Source: Kushneria phyllosphaerae (GTDB lineage Bacteria; Pseudomonadota; Gammaproteobacteria; Pseudomonadales; Halomonadaceae). From it: 64,000 nucleotides of DNA. Within the stretch, counting starts at the first letter, position 1; every line of letters begins with the position of its first letter. Made by a program: the position numbers and the translations under genes. The stretch lies in NCBI RefSeq assembly GCF_900312995.1, contig NZ_ONZI01000004.1, positions 558,001-622,000 on the forward strand, read 5' to 3'. The notes below the pieces were generated by a model. The model was given only the letters and a program-made list of their open reading frames with translations. It did not search any database and had not been told where the DNA came from. This document shows positions 48,872 through 57,856 of this stretch, one piece after another.

Positions 48872-49707
48872 TGAGCGCCCGCGCTGCCCGGGTCCTGCCG
48901 GGCTTTTCGCTCTCGCTGGGCGTGACCCTGCTGTTTGTGTCGCTGATTCTTTTGCTGCCGATGACCAGCCTCATCGGCCAGCTCTCGACGCTGTCATGGT
49001 CACAGTACTGGGCAGCCATTACCGACCCGCGACTGATCGCAAGCTATCGGGTCACGATCGGGGCCGCACTGGCCGCATCGCTTTTTAATGCACTGTTCGG
49101 GCTTTTGATGGCCTGGGTGCTGGCACGCTATACGTTTCCCGGCAAGCGACTTCTGGATGCGCTGATGGACCTGCCCTTTGCCCTGCCCACAGCGGTGGCC
49201 GGCATTACGCTGGCCACACTTTATTCCCGCAATGGCGCCGTAGGCAGTCTACTCGCGCCGCTAGGCATCGAAGTGGCCTATACCTGGCTTGGCATTGCGC
49301 TGGCCATGGCGTTTACCAGCGTACCCTTTGTCGTACGTACCGTGCAGCCGGTGCTCGAGGATCTGCCCGGACAGGCTGATGAAGCGGCCCTGACCCTGGG
49401 CGCCAGCAACCTTTACGCGTTTCGGCGGGTCATCCTGCCGCATATCTGGCCTGCCGTGGTCACCGGTACCGGACTCTCCTTTGCCAGATCACTGGGCGAG
49501 TTCGGCGCGGTCATTTTTATTGCCGGCAACATGCCCTATCGCACCGAAGTGGTCTCTCTGATGATGGCCACGCGCCTCGAGGAGTATGACTACGCCGGCG
49601 CCGCCGCCATCGCCTCACTGGTGATGCTGGTATCACTGCTGCTGCTGTTGGCCATCAATCTCTGGCAGGGACGTTTCTATCGCCACCTGCATGGCGGGAG
49701 ACACTGA
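48871..49707 (+). CDS. cysT: Sulfate ABC permease CysT (CysU)
   Basis: Inner-membrane permease with six predicted helices. The loop that docks on CysA is DEAALTLGASNLYAFRRVILP, with FARSLGEFGAVIFIAGNMPYRTEV the sulfate-permease signature. The length of 278 is usual. The start overlaps sbp (TAATG). It is encoded beside cysW in the usual order. Confidence 0.94.
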   Translation: MSARAARVLPGFSLSLGVTLLFVSLILLLPMTSLIGQLSTLSWSQYWAAITDPRLIASYRVTIGAALAASLFNALFGLLMAWVLARYTFPGKRLLDALMDLPFALPTAVAGITLATLYSRNGAVGSLLAPLGIEVAYTWLGIALAMAFTSVPFVVRTVQPVLEDLPGQADEAALTLGASNLYAFRRVILPHIWPAVVTGTGLSFARSLGEFGAVIFIAGNMPYRTEVVSLMMATRLEEYDYAGAAAIASLVMLVSLLLLLAINLWQGRFYRHLHGGRH

Positions 49708-49708
49708 C

Positions 49709-50536
49709 ATGAAGCGTATTGGCGATGGTGCTGCCACACGTATCGGTCTGATTGCGCTTGCCGTCATCATGACCACCCTGTTTCTGGTCATCCCGCTGGC
49801 CGGCATTTTCTATCAGGCCCTTGCCGAAGGCATGGCGCCGTTCTGGCAGAATCTGACCAGCACCTTTACCCGGGAGGCGATCGGCCTGACGCTTCTGATC
49901 GCACTTCTGACTGTGCCGATCAATCTGGTCTTTGGCATTTTTCTGGCCTGGCTGGTAACCCGGTTCACCTTTCCGGGTCGACGCCTGTTGCAGACGCTGA
50001 TCGACATTCCCTTCGCTGTCTCCCCGGTCGTGGCCGGCCTGCTCTATTTGCTGCTATACGGCCGCACCGGCTGGCTGGGCAGCATTCTTTCCGAGCAGGA
50101 CGTGCAGCTGATGTTTGCCTGGCCCGGCATGGTGCTGGTAACCGTGTTTGTCACCTGTCCATTTGTGGCACGGGAGCTGATTCCGCTGATGCAGGCCCAG
50201 GGCAGCGCAGAGGAAGAAGCCGGCGTGACGCTGGGCGCCGGGGGCTGGACGCTGTTTCGCCGTATCACCCTGCCCAACATTCGCTGGGCACTGGTCTATG
50301 GCGTCATCCTGACCAATGCCCGCGCCATTGGCGAATTCGGCGCCGTCTCCGTGGTTTCCGGCAGCATTCGCGGCGAAACCATCAACCTGCCGCTGCAGGT
50401 CGAGCTTTTGTATCAGGATTACAACACGGTGGGTGCCTTCACCAGTGCCGCACTTCTGGCGGCCCTTGCCGTCGTGACGCTGATGATCAAGGCCATGCTT
50501 GAGTGGCATACCCATCGTCGGGAGAAAACAGCATGA
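49709..50536 (+). CDS. cysW: Sulfate ABC permease CysW
   Basis: Second permease subunit, 275 residues, six predicted helices, with [22 protein letters not shown] as the EAA-type docking loop and [26 protein letters not shown] as the CysW signature. The ATG at 49709 follows the cysT stop by one base, with GGGAG 8 bases upstream. It overlaps cysA by 4 bases (ATGA). Confidence 0.94.
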   Translation: MKRIGDGAATRIGLIALAVIMTTLFLVIPLAGIFYQALAEGMAPFWQNLTSTFTREAIGLTLLIALLTVPINLVFGIFLAWLVTRFTFPGRRLLQTLIDIPFAVSPVVAGLLYLLLYGRTGWLGSILSEQDVQLMFAWPGMVLVTVFVTCPFVARELIPLMQAQGSAEEEAGVTLGAGGWTLFRRITLPNIRWALVYGVILTNARAIGEFGAVSVVSGSIRGETINLPLQVELLYQDYNTVGAFTSAALLAALAVVTLMIKAMLEWHTHRREKTA

Positions 50537-51591
50537 GCATTACCGTAAGCGATGTCTCCAGACGCTTTGGCAGCACAACGGCGCTGCATCCGTTGTCGCT
50601 GGAGATCAAACAGGGGGAGATGGTCGGACTGCTTGGGCCGTCAGGCTCGGGCAAGACCACGCTTTTGCGCATCATTGCAGGTCTTGAAGCCCCCGACAGC
50701 GGCTCGATCCACTTTGGTGATCGCGATGTGACCCGGGTCCATGTCCGAAAGCGCCGAGTGGGGTTTGTCTTTCAGCACTACGCGCTTTTTCGCCACATGA
50801 GCGTGTTTGAAAACGTGGCCTTTGGCCTGCGGGCGCGACCGGCCGGCGAGCGCCCTTCCAACGCCGAGATTCGCGACCGCGTACAGCATCTGCTTGAGCG
50901 CGTGCGCCTCGACACACTGGCCAAACGTCTGCCGGCTCAACTTTCCGGCGGTCAGCAGCAGCGGGTCGCCCTCGCTCGGGCGCTGGCCGTCGAACCCGAA
51001 GTCCTGTTGCTGGATGAACCCTTCGGCGCACTGGATGCCAAGGTGCGACTGGAGCTGCGTCGCTGGCTCAGGCACCTGCACGAAGAGTTCGGCTTTACCA
51101 GCGTGTTTGTGACCCACGATCAGGAGGAGGCGCTGGAGCTGTCCGATCGGGTAGTGGTCATGAGCAACGGGCGCATCGAGCAGATCGACACGCCGCAGGC
51201 GCTCTATCGAGCCCCGGCCAATCGCTTCGTCTTTTCGTTTCTGGGGGAGACCAACCGCTTTGGCGGCAAGCACCAGAACGGGCGGCTGCAGCAGGGAGAG
51301 GCATGGATTGCCATGGAGCGCTCCAACATCGCACCCGAGGAGGTGCTGCTGCGACCTCACGAGTTGATGCTGACCACGGCACCGGACGGGCGCGCGCATC
51401 TGCCGGTCAGGGTCGATGCGGTTTCACCGGTGGGCAGCGACGTTCGTGTCGAACTGACCGCCGACTGGATGGACACCCCCTGGCTTGCCAGCATCACGCA
51501 TCACGACTTCGATCGTCTGCAGCCGGAACGCGGCAGCGAGCTTTATGTCATTCCTTCGCGCTGGCACCAGTTCGCACCGGAATCGCCCTGA
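50533..51591 (+). CDS. cysA: Sulfate ABC transporter ATPase CysA
   Basis: ATPase of the sulfate importer. Walker [10 protein letters not shown] (35-43), signature [15 protein letters not shown], Walker [12 protein letters not shown] and H-loop VTHDQEEA are intact. The C-terminal region (from about 240) is the TOBE-like regulatory domain. 352 residues from the ATG at 50533. The four-gene run sbp-cysT-cysW-cysA is a typical CysB-regulated unit; I did not find a certain CysB site. Confidence 0.95.
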   Translation: MSITVSDVSRRFGSTTALHPLSLEIKQGEMVGLLGPSGSGKTTLLRIIAGLEAPDSGSIHFGDRDVTRVHVRKRRVGFVFQHYALFRHMSVFENVAFGLRARPAGERPSNAEIRDRVQHLLERVRLDTLAKRLPAQLSGGQQQRVALARALAVEPEVLLLDEPFGALDAKVRLELRRWLRHLHEEFGFTSVFVTHDQEEALELSDRVVVMSNGRIEQIDTPQALYRAPANRFVFSFLGETNRFGGKHQNGRLQQGEAWIAMERSNIAPEEVLLRPHELMLTTAPDGRAHLPVRVDAVSPVGSDVRVELTADWMDTPWLASITHHDFDRLQPERGSELYVIPSRWHQFAPESP

Positions 51592-51598
51592 AAGCACG

Positions 51599-51640
51599 AG
51601 CGCATGTCAGTCATGCCGTGAAGGCCGGCGACCATGCGCT
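51599..51640. repeat. Inverted repeat between cysA and tpm
   Basis: AGCGCATG (51599-51606) and CATGCGCT (51633-51640) are perfect 8-base arms between convergent genes. No T-run follows; it may be a weak terminator. Confidence 0.35.
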
Positions 51641-51654
51641 TGAGTGACAGGACC

Positions 51655-52332
51655 TCAACAGGACAGCGGCGCTCTGCGGCGCAATCGCCAGACGATATCG
51701 GTCATGCCCCGCTCGTCGCGCTGCTCTTCCAGTTTTTCCAGCACAAAGTTGGGAGCAAAAAGCCGATGCACTTCGTCATCGGTGACCACATGGGGTGGCC
51801 CCTGATCACGCCGCTCATCGCGCTCCAGCGAGATCAAAAGTCCTTCCACATCAGGCCTGCACAGTTCCGCCAGCTTAAGTGCGTAGCGCTGACGGGCGGC
51901 CGGTGGCAGTGCAATCAAGGCAGCCCGATCGTAAAAGGCATCGATCTTGTCACTCAGGGCGGCTTCCAGATGGAAGAAATTGCCCACATCGAAGGTGACA
52001 GCGGCGCGACCGATTTGTGCAGGACTGACAAAACGATCGAAATTCGTGCGTGACGCGGCCGATGGCAGCGCCTCCTCCTGAGCCTCAAACCAGCCTCTGA
52101 CGGCCTCCCCCACCAGCTCGACGCCGAGTACGCAATGCCCCTGACGTGCCAGCCAGCCAATATCGCCGCTCTTGCCGCACAGCGGCAGCAGCACGCGCGC
52201 GCCGGGTGACACGGCCAGATGCGGCCAGTGGCGCGCCAGCAAGGGCTGGACGCTGTCGCTGTGAAAGCCGATACGCCCTTCCCGCCAGCGCTCGAACCAC
52301 TGCTGGTTGCCCTGTTCAGAAGAGGACGACAC
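51655..52332 (-). CDS. tpm: Thiopurine S-methyltransferase
   Basis: SAM-dependent methyltransferase of the bacterial TPMT group, which methylates thiopurines and tellurite or selenium compounds. WFERWREGRIGFHSDSV at the start and VLLPLCGKSGDIGWLARQGH (SAM-binding motif I region, about residues 47-66) are diagnostic. The length of 225 fits. The start is a GTG just two bases after the ygiM stop, so translation is likely coupled. Confidence 0.93.
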   Translation of the reverse strand: MSSSSEQGNQQWFERWREGRIGFHSDSVQPLLARHWPHLAVSPGARVLLPLCGKSGDIGWLARQGHCVLGVELVGEAVRGWFEAQEEALPSAASRTNFDRFVSPAQIGRAAVTFDVGNFFHLEAALSDKIDAFYDRAALIALPPAARQRYALKLAELCRPDVEGLLISLERDERRDQGPPHVVTDDEVHRLFAPNFVLEKLEEQRDERGMTDIVWRLRRRAPLSC

Positions 52333-52334
52333 GA

Positions 52335-52946
52335 TCAGAACCAGCGATCGCGCTTTTTACGGCGTCTTGGCAGATGCGGCACGAGCAGACCCAGAATCAG
52401 GCCGCCACCGGCCACGCTGCCACCATAAACGAAGTAGCGCATCAACAGATCCTCGCGCTCGGTATCCAGCTTTGCCTGATACTCACGCATTTTGGACTGC
52501 GCCTGGGTGAGCTGGGTATTGAGATCGTCATTGCTGGTCTGCAGCTCGTTGACGCGCGCCTGACTGCTTTGCAGTGAGGTCTTCATGTCAGCGACGCGCT
52601 GGTTCCACTCATCGTCAATACCTTCAAGGCGCTGCGTCAGGGTCTGAACGCGCTCCTGCATTTCCGGCACTTTTTCCTGCACGCTCTGCTGTGCCTGCAG
52701 GTCATCGTTGGGAATCCAGACGCTATCACCGCTTTCGGTGCGGATGCGGCTGTAGTCTCCCTGGGATTCGAGCAGCGTGACCCGCTGGCCGGCATCCACG
52801 GCCCCCACAATGCGATAACTGTCGGTGGGACCACTTCGAACATAGGTCGATAGCGAATCACTGACCCAGCGGGCTTCTTCGGCGTGGGCGGTGCTGATAC
52901 CGACACCCATTAAAATACCGACGCAGAGTTTTCCAATTGTTTTCAT
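52335..52946 (-). CDS. ygiM: SH3-domain and membrane-anchor protein YgiM
   Basis: Envelope protein with a signal peptide (to about residue 22, STAHAEE), a bacterial SH3 domain (about 25-85, including YVRSGPTDSYRIVGAV), a long coiled coil (about 90-165) and a C-terminal transmembrane helix (about 172-190) followed by a basic RRRKKR tail. This is the TIGR04211 layout. The function is unknown. Length 203, as expected for YgiM. No clear ribosome-binding site is seen. It is cotranscribed with tpm. Confidence 0.88.
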   Translation of the reverse strand: MKTIGKLCVGILMGVGISTAHAEEARWVSDSLSTYVRSGPTDSYRIVGAVDAGQRVTLLESQGDYSRIRTESGDSVWIPNDDLQAQQSVQEKVPEMQERVQTLTQRLEGIDDEWNQRVADMKTSLQSSQARVNELQTSNDDLNTQLTQAQSKMREYQAKLDTEREDLLMRYFVYGGSVAGGGLILGLLVPHLPRRRKKRDRWF

Positions 52947-53168
52947 GGTGGAGTCATTGGTTCGTCAAACATTGTCGTTACATCATGCTGCCTGAGCCGG
53001 GCGTCACCATTACCCGAACCCTGAAAAGGTCGTCCCTGATACCCGAGATGGTCAATCATCCACAGTTTCTGTGGATAACCTGCGGGACAACCTGATCACA
53101 TGACGCACAAAGCGCCCGGCAGACAGGCCATGACACCATTTTGCTTAAAAAGTGTTCAGCTTTTACCT
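52947..53168. other. Intergenic region upstream of ygiM with DnaA-like boxes
   Basis: No gene. TCATCCACA (53056-53064) and TGTGGATAA (53070-53078) form two inverted DnaA-box-like nonamers around five bases; the second, read on the minus strand, is TTATCCACA, a perfect box. No dnaA, dnaN, rpmH or gidA gene is nearby, so an origin is unlikely. Confidence 0.4.
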
Positions 53169-53495
53169 TTACTCTTCACGAGGCGGCCAGTGCATGGCCC
53201 CCGGAAAAGCGGTGACGTTGCCTTCAGCCTTGACGGCTCTTGGCGTGCCTTCACGCTCGACTTCATCGATTCGAACAATGGCATTCATCGGCAGATAACT
53301 GCGCGAAACGCCTTCAAAAGTGCGGCGCAGCTTTTCAGCACCCGGGTCGACCACCACTTTCGTGTCATCGCCAAACACCACACCCTCGACTTCGATAAAG
53401 CCCCAGAGCTCGCTTTGAAAGATATCGCGTGCGTAGAGCTCCCAGAGCTCGCCCTGCTGCAGGAAACTGATTCTATAAAGGGGCCTTGCCGCCAT
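53169..53495 (-). CDS. DUF1820 family protein
   Basis: A 108-residue cytosolic protein with no signal peptide. The pattern YRISFLQQGELWELYARDIFQS-type start, GFIEVEGVVFG, VDPGAEKLRRTFEGVSRSYLPMNAIVRIDEVEREG and the Pro-rich end match the DUF1820 family of Pseudomonas-like bacteria (parts shown separately). The function is unknown. GAGGA lies about 10 bases upstream of the ATG. It stands divergent from miaB. Confidence 0.75.
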   Translation of the reverse strand: MAARPLYRISFLQQGELWELYARDIFQSELWGFIEVEGVVFGDDTKVVVDPGAEKLRRTFEGVSRSYLPMNAIVRIDEVEREGTPRAVKAEGNVTAFPGAMHWPPREE

Positions 53496-53825
53496 GTACG
53501 CTCAATCCTCACTGTATTGCGCCAGACCGATGGTCATTGCAGCCCCGTGCGGGCCCACATACAAGCGCGGAAGTCTATCATAGGCTTTTGCGCCAATGGC
53601 GCCTGTCGTGAGCCTGCTCACGTGTTGATACACAAAGACCATTTTTCACTACACAAGCGCGTGCTGGCCTGTGCCGGTGCGCTTGCGTATAATTTCGCCA
53701 TCCCATGTCGCTGTGCGACGATTCATGACACTTCTCTCGATGGTAGGGCGAATGCACGGCAGGTTTTATGCCGTCATCGCTGCATCATCGTCTGACACCC
53801 ATCTTTTTATGTGTACCCAAGGCCC
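53496..53825. other. Intergenic region between the DUF1820 gene and miaB
   Basis: About 330 bases without a gene. It contains a perfect -10 hexamer TATAAT (53688-53693), listed separately. I see no hairpin or repeat of note. Confidence 0.6.
53688..53693 (+). promoter_or_regulatory. Candidate -10 element for miaB
   Basis: A consensus TATAAT lies 133 bases upstream of the miaB start; no good -35 hexamer is found 16-18 bases upstream, so an activator or extended contacts would be needed. Confidence 0.45.
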
Positions 53826-55175
53826 ATGACGAAGAAACTCTTCATCAAGACCCACGGCTGCCAGATGAACGAGTACGACTCGGCTCGCATGGCCGACCTG
53901 CTGGGCGAATCCCATCAGCTTGAGCTGACAGATAACGAACACGAAGCGGATGTCATCCTGCTCAACACCTGCTCGATCCGCGAGAAGGCGCAGGAAAAGG
54001 TATTTCATCAGCTCGGTCGCTGGAAAAAGCTCAAGGCGGCCAACCCCAATCTGGTGATTGGCGTTGGCGGCTGCGTGGCCAGCCAGGAAGGCGACAACAT
54101 TCAAAAACGAGCACCCCATGTCGACATGGTGTTCGGTCCGCAGACCCTGCATCGCCTGCCGGACATGATGGACAACCGCAACGAAAGCGGAAATCTGATT
54201 TCGGTGGTGGATGTCACCTTCCCGGAAATCGAGAAGTTCGACCGTCTGCCGGCCCCCACTTCCGATGGCGCGTCGTCGTTTGTGTCGATCATGGAAGGCT
54301 GCTCGAAGTACTGCAGCTTCTGTGTGGTGCCCTACACCCGTGGCGAGGAGATTTCACGGCCGTTCGAGGACGTGCTCGATGAAGTCGTCCATCTGGCCGA
54401 ACAGGGGGTGCGCGAGATCAATCTGCTGGGTCAGAACGTCAATGCCTATCGCGGCATCGATGACAACGGTGAAGAGATCGACCTGGCCGAAATGATCGCC
54501 GCCGTGGCGGCCGTGGACGGCATTGATCGCATCCGCTTTACGACCTCGCATCCGGTAGAGTTTACCGACAGCCTGATCGAAGCCTTCGGCGACATTCCGG
54601 AGCTGGTGAGCCATCTGCACCTGCCGGTACAGTCGGGCTCGGATACCATCCTCAAGGCGATGAAGCGTGGTCACGGCCGCGAGGAATACATCGCCAAGAT
54701 GGAGCGCATTCGTGCAAAGCGCCCGGACATCAGCTTCTCGTCGGATTTCATCATTGGCTTCCCCGGGGAAACCGAGCAGGACTTTCTGGACACGATGGAC
54801 CTGATCGAGCGCATCGGCTTTGATCACTCCTTTTCGTTTGTCTACTCCAAACGCCCCGGCACGCCGGCGTCCGACCTGCCTGATGACACCCCGGAGCTGG
54901 TCAAAAAACAGCGCCTGAAGATCCTGCAGGATCGCATCACCCAGAATGCGATCGGCATTTCCCGGCGCATGGTGGGTACGACACAGCGCATTCTGGTCTC
55001 GGGCTTTTCACCCAAGGATCCCGGTGAGCTTTCAGGGCGCACCGAAAACAATCGCGTGGTCAACTTTCGCGCGGCCAATCCGATCGAGCTGATTGGATAC
55101 TTCGTCGATGTTGAAATCGTGGAAGCCTTCCCCAACTCTCTCAGGGGTGAGCTGGTCTCTGACCGGAAATACTGA
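53826..55175 (+). CDS. miaB: tRNA-2-methylthio-N6-dimethylallyladenosine synthase
   Basis: Radical-SAM methylthiotransferase that converts i6A37 to ms2i6A37 in tRNA. The auxiliary cluster is held by C12, C49 and C83, and the radical-SAM cluster by C159, C163 and C166 (CSKYCSFC). An N-terminal UPF0004 domain, the central radical-SAM barrel and a C-terminal TRAM domain (from about residue 375) are in order. The ATG at 53826 gives 449 residues with AAGG 5 bases upstream; a GTG at 53811 is in frame but has a poorer fit. Confidence 0.97.
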   Translation: MTKKLFIKTHGCQMNEYDSARMADLLGESHQLELTDNEHEADVILLNTCSIREKAQEKVFHQLGRWKKLKAANPNLVIGVGGCVASQEGDNIQKRAPHVDMVFGPQTLHRLPDMMDNRNESGNLISVVDVTFPEIEKFDRLPAPTSDGASSFVSIMEGCSKYCSFCVVPYTRGEEISRPFEDVLDEVVHLAEQGVREINLLGQNVNAYRGIDDNGEEIDLAEMIAAVAAVDGIDRIRFTTSHPVEFTDSLIEAFGDIPELVSHLHLPVQSGSDTILKAMKRGHGREEYIAKMERIRAKRPDISFSSDFIIGFPGETEQDFLDTMDLIERIGFDHSFSFVYSKRPGTPASDLPDDTPELVKKQRLKILQDRITQNAIGISRRMVGTTQRILVSGFSPKDPGELSGRTENNRVVNFRAANPIELIGYFVDVEIVEAFPNSLRGELVSDRKY

Positions 55176-55345
55176 TTCGACAGGCACGATTTTAAGGCCA
55201 TGTCGCCTGTCCCGGACCGGCACGCCATCGCAGACACGTTATTGCGATGGTGTCTCTTTCTTTTCGATCGAGCAATTGGTGCTATTGTTCTCGTAAAGAA
55301 TCAGATTCAGGCTGCCTTTCAACGACGCAACGACCGGACCCAACA

Positions 55346-56347
55346 TTGACCCAGAAAACTGCCAACGCGCACCGTATTCTCCAGCTGTCGCTGGAACCCA
55401 ATGATCCCATGCGGCTGGCCAATCTCAGCGGTCAGCAGGATGAACATCTTCACCTGATCGAACAGCGTCTCGAGGTCACGGTACGCAACCGCGGCAACGA
55501 GTTTCAGCTGGCCGGCAATGCCGCACGCGTCAAGGCGACCGCCAACGTGCTGGAACATCTGTATCGCGAGACCCAGACACAGACCCTGTCGCCGGAAACC
55601 GTGCATCTTTATCTGCAGGAATCGGGGCTTGAATCGATTGCCGAGGATGAAGACGACGACATGCCACGCGAGGGCGTCATCCTGCGTACCCCGCGCGCCG
55701 TCATCAAGCCGCGCGGGCAGAACCAGCAGCAGTATGTCGAGCACATTCGCAATTACGATATCAACTTCGGCATCGGCCCTGCGGGCACCGGCAAGACCTA
55801 CCTGGCCGTTGCCGCTGCCGTGGAGGCGCTCAACCAGCAGGAGGTGCGCCGCATTCTTCTGGTGCGTCCGGCCGTTGAAGCCGGCGAGAAGCTGGGCTTT
55901 CTGCCAGGGGATCTGGCCCAGAAGATCGACCCCTACCTGCGCCCGCTTTATGACGCACTCTATGAAATGCTGGGCTTTGAGCAGGTCAACAAGCTGATCG
56001 AAAAACAGGTCATCGAGATCGCGCCGCTGGCCTACATGCGTGGACGCACGCTCAACAATGCCTTTGTCATTCTTGACGAAAGCCAGAACACCACGCGCGA
56101 ACAGATGAAGATGTTTTTGACGCGTATCGGCTTTGGCTCCACCGCCGTGATTACCGGTGATGTCACCCAGGTGGATCTGCCGCGCGGCACGCATTCGGGG
56201 CTGATTCACGTGCTCAATGTCCTCAAGGATGTCGACGGCATCAGCATGACCCGCTTTGCATCCAAGGATGTGGTTCGCCACCCGCTGGTCGCGCGCATCA
56301 TCGATGCCTATGAGGCGCACGAATCCGAAGAGGATCGCCACTCATGA
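55346..56347 (+). CDS. ybeZ: PhoH-like ATPase YbeZ
   Basis: P-loop ATPase of the PhoH family linked to ribosome or RNA metabolism and partner of YbeY. Walker A is GPAGTGKT, preceded by FGIG, with the Walker B-like VILDESQNTT. No ATG lies at the expected start; the TTG at 55346 (peptide MTQKTANAHRILQLSLEP) gives 333 residues and matches the family start, though its ribosome-binding site is weak. The frame is open upstream to 55247 but not protein-like. It overlaps ybeY by 4 bases. Confidence 0.9.
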   Translation: MTQKTANAHRILQLSLEPNDPMRLANLSGQQDEHLHLIEQRLEVTVRNRGNEFQLAGNAARVKATANVLEHLYRETQTQTLSPETVHLYLQESGLESIAEDEDDDMPREGVILRTPRAVIKPRGQNQQQYVEHIRNYDINFGIGPAGTGKTYLAVAAAVEALNQQEVRRILLVRPAVEAGEKLGFLPGDLAQKIDPYLRPLYDALYEMLGFEQVNKLIEKQVIEIAPLAYMRGRTLNNAFVILDESQNTTREQMKMFLTRIGFGSTAVITGDVTQVDLPRGTHSGLIHVLNVLKDVDGISMTRFASKDVVRHPLVARIIDAYEAHESEEDRHS

Positions 56348-56871
56348 GCGATGCTGTCTACGTCGACCGCCAGGTGGCGGTCGACTTTGACGCCCTTCCC
56401 GAAGAGACGGCACTCGAGCACTGGTTTGCCACGGTGCTTGAGCATTTTCCGGGCGAGATCCGTCGCGAGATGACGGTCCGCTTTGCCAGTGAAGAAGAGA
56501 GCCAGAGCCTTAATCACGACTATCGCGGTCGCGACAAATCGACCAATGTGCTCTCTTTCCCCTTTGAGGCACCGCCGGAGATTCCTCTTCCGCTGCTGGG
56601 GGATCTGGTGGTCAGCCCTCATGTGGTACACCGTGAAGCCCTTGAACAGCAAAAGCGCATCGAGGACCACTTCGCCCACATGATCGTGCATGGTACGCTG
56701 CATCTATTGGGTCTTGATCACATCGACGATGATGAGGCCGAGACCATGGAACAGCTCGAGCGGGACATCCTGTCCGCGCTGGGCATTTCTGATCCCTATG
56801 CTGTTGCCCCTGAAGATTTCGGGGTGCGTGACGGCCATCAGGTATCCGAGGAGAAGAGAACCGACGCATGA
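56344..56871 (+). CDS. ybeY: Endoribonuclease YbeY, 16S rRNA maturation
   Basis: Zinc-dependent RNase needed for 16S rRNA 3' end maturation and 70S quality control. The metal motif HGTLHLLGLDH (H116, H120 and H126) is intact and preceded by the STNVLSFPFE segment. Length 175, slightly longer than E. coli YbeY (155) because of a C-terminal tail. The ATG lies within the ybeZ stop (ATGA). Confidence 0.95.
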   Translation: MSDAVYVDRQVAVDFDALPEETALEHWFATVLEHFPGEIRREMTVRFASEEESQSLNHDYRGRDKSTNVLSFPFEAPPEIPLPLLGDLVVSPHVVHREALEQQKRIEDHFAHMIVHGTLHLLGLDHIDDDEAETMEQLERDILSALGISDPYAVAPEDFGVRDGHQVSEEKRTDA

Positions 56872-57761
56872 GCGATGACCGACCGGCAAGTCAGCCATCC
56901 CGATCCTGGCTTGACAGAATAATCGGCGCTTTTTCCGGCGATAACGAAGAACCCAGCAGTCGTGACGAGCTGATCAGCTTTCTCAAGGAAGCGTCCACGC
57001 GACTGAGCCTCGACCAGGATGGTCTGACCATCATCGAGGGGGCCTTTGATATCAGCACCATGCAGGCACGTGAAGCCATGGTGCCCCGCTCCCAGATCGT
57101 GGCCATTCAGGCCGATCACTCTCCCGATCAATGCCTGCCCATCATTCGTGAGACAGCGCATTCCCGCTATCCCGTCATTGATGACAATCTTGATGAAGTC
57201 GTGGGCGTGTTGCTGGTCAAGGATATGCTGCCGCTGATCCTTCAGGACAGCGAGGAGCGCGAGCGCTTCAAGCTGCGTGAAGTGTTAAGGCCTGCCCTTT
57301 TTATTCCGGAATCCAAGCGGCTCAACAATCTGCTGCGCGAATTTCGCGACACGCGGAACCACATGGCCATCGTGGTTGATGAATATGGCGGCACGGCCGG
57401 CATCATCACCATCGAGGATATCCTTGAGCAGATCGTCGGTGACATCGAGGATGAGCACGATATCGATGAGGAAGACGATATTCGTGACCTGGGTAACGGC
57501 ACTTACGCTGTCAAGGCACTCACGCCCATCGACGACTTCAACGAGCGCTTTGAAACCACCTTTTCCGATGAAGAGTTCGACACCGTCGGGGGGCTGGTCA
57601 TGCAGCGCTTTGGTCATCTGCCGGCGCGCAATGAGTCCACCGAACTCGAGCAATGGCGGTTCACGGTCATGAACGCTGACAGCCGTCGAATTCGCTGGCT
57701 TCAGGCGGCCCGCACCAATACCGGCACGCTCGCCGACGATGTCGCCCGATCCGATCATTGA
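56868..57761 (+). CDS. ybeX: CorC/YbeX cystathionine-beta-synthase-domain protein
   Basis: Cytosolic protein with two CBS domains (about residues 70-130 and 140-200) and a C-terminal CorC_HlyC transporter-associated domain (about 215-290). VPRSQIVAI and SRYPVIDDNLDEVVGVLLVKDML are typical. E. coli CorC/YbeX is linked to magnesium export and ribosome assembly. The length of 297 fits. It overlaps ybeY by 4 bases (ATGA), so ybeZ-ybeY-ybeX are translationally coupled. Confidence 0.93.
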   Translation: MSDDRPASQPSRSWLDRIIGAFSGDNEEPSSRDELISFLKEASTRLSLDQDGLTIIEGAFDISTMQAREAMVPRSQIVAIQADHSPDQCLPIIRETAHSRYPVIDDNLDEVVGVLLVKDMLPLILQDSEERERFKLREVLRPALFIPESKRLNNLLREFRDTRNHMAIVVDEYGGTAGIITIEDILEQIVGDIEDEHDIDEEDDIRDLGNGTYAVKALTPIDDFNERFETTFSDEEFDTVGGLVMQRFGHLPARNESTELEQWRFTVMNADSRRIRWLQAARTNTGTLADDVARSDH

Positions 57762-57811
57762 TGCAGAAGAGCGGCAGGGCTGAACATACCCCTGCCTTGT
57801 GATCCCCGCAG

Positions 57812-57839
57812 CGGGCAGGCATGATCGCCTGCCCGTTTT
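57812..57839 (+). terminator. Possible terminator between ybeX and lnt
   Basis: CGGGCAGGC (57812-57820) pairs with GCCTGCCCG (57827-57835) around ATGATC, followed by TTTTC. The hairpin lies 17 bases before the lnt start. Confidence 0.7.
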
Positions 57840-57856
57840 CTGTTACAGGATTGAGC

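Noticed and set aside
53056..53078. A replication origin at the DnaA-like boxes
   Set aside because: Only two boxes, no AT-rich unwinding region, and none of the usual origin neighbours (dnaA, dnaN, rpmH, gidA) nearby.
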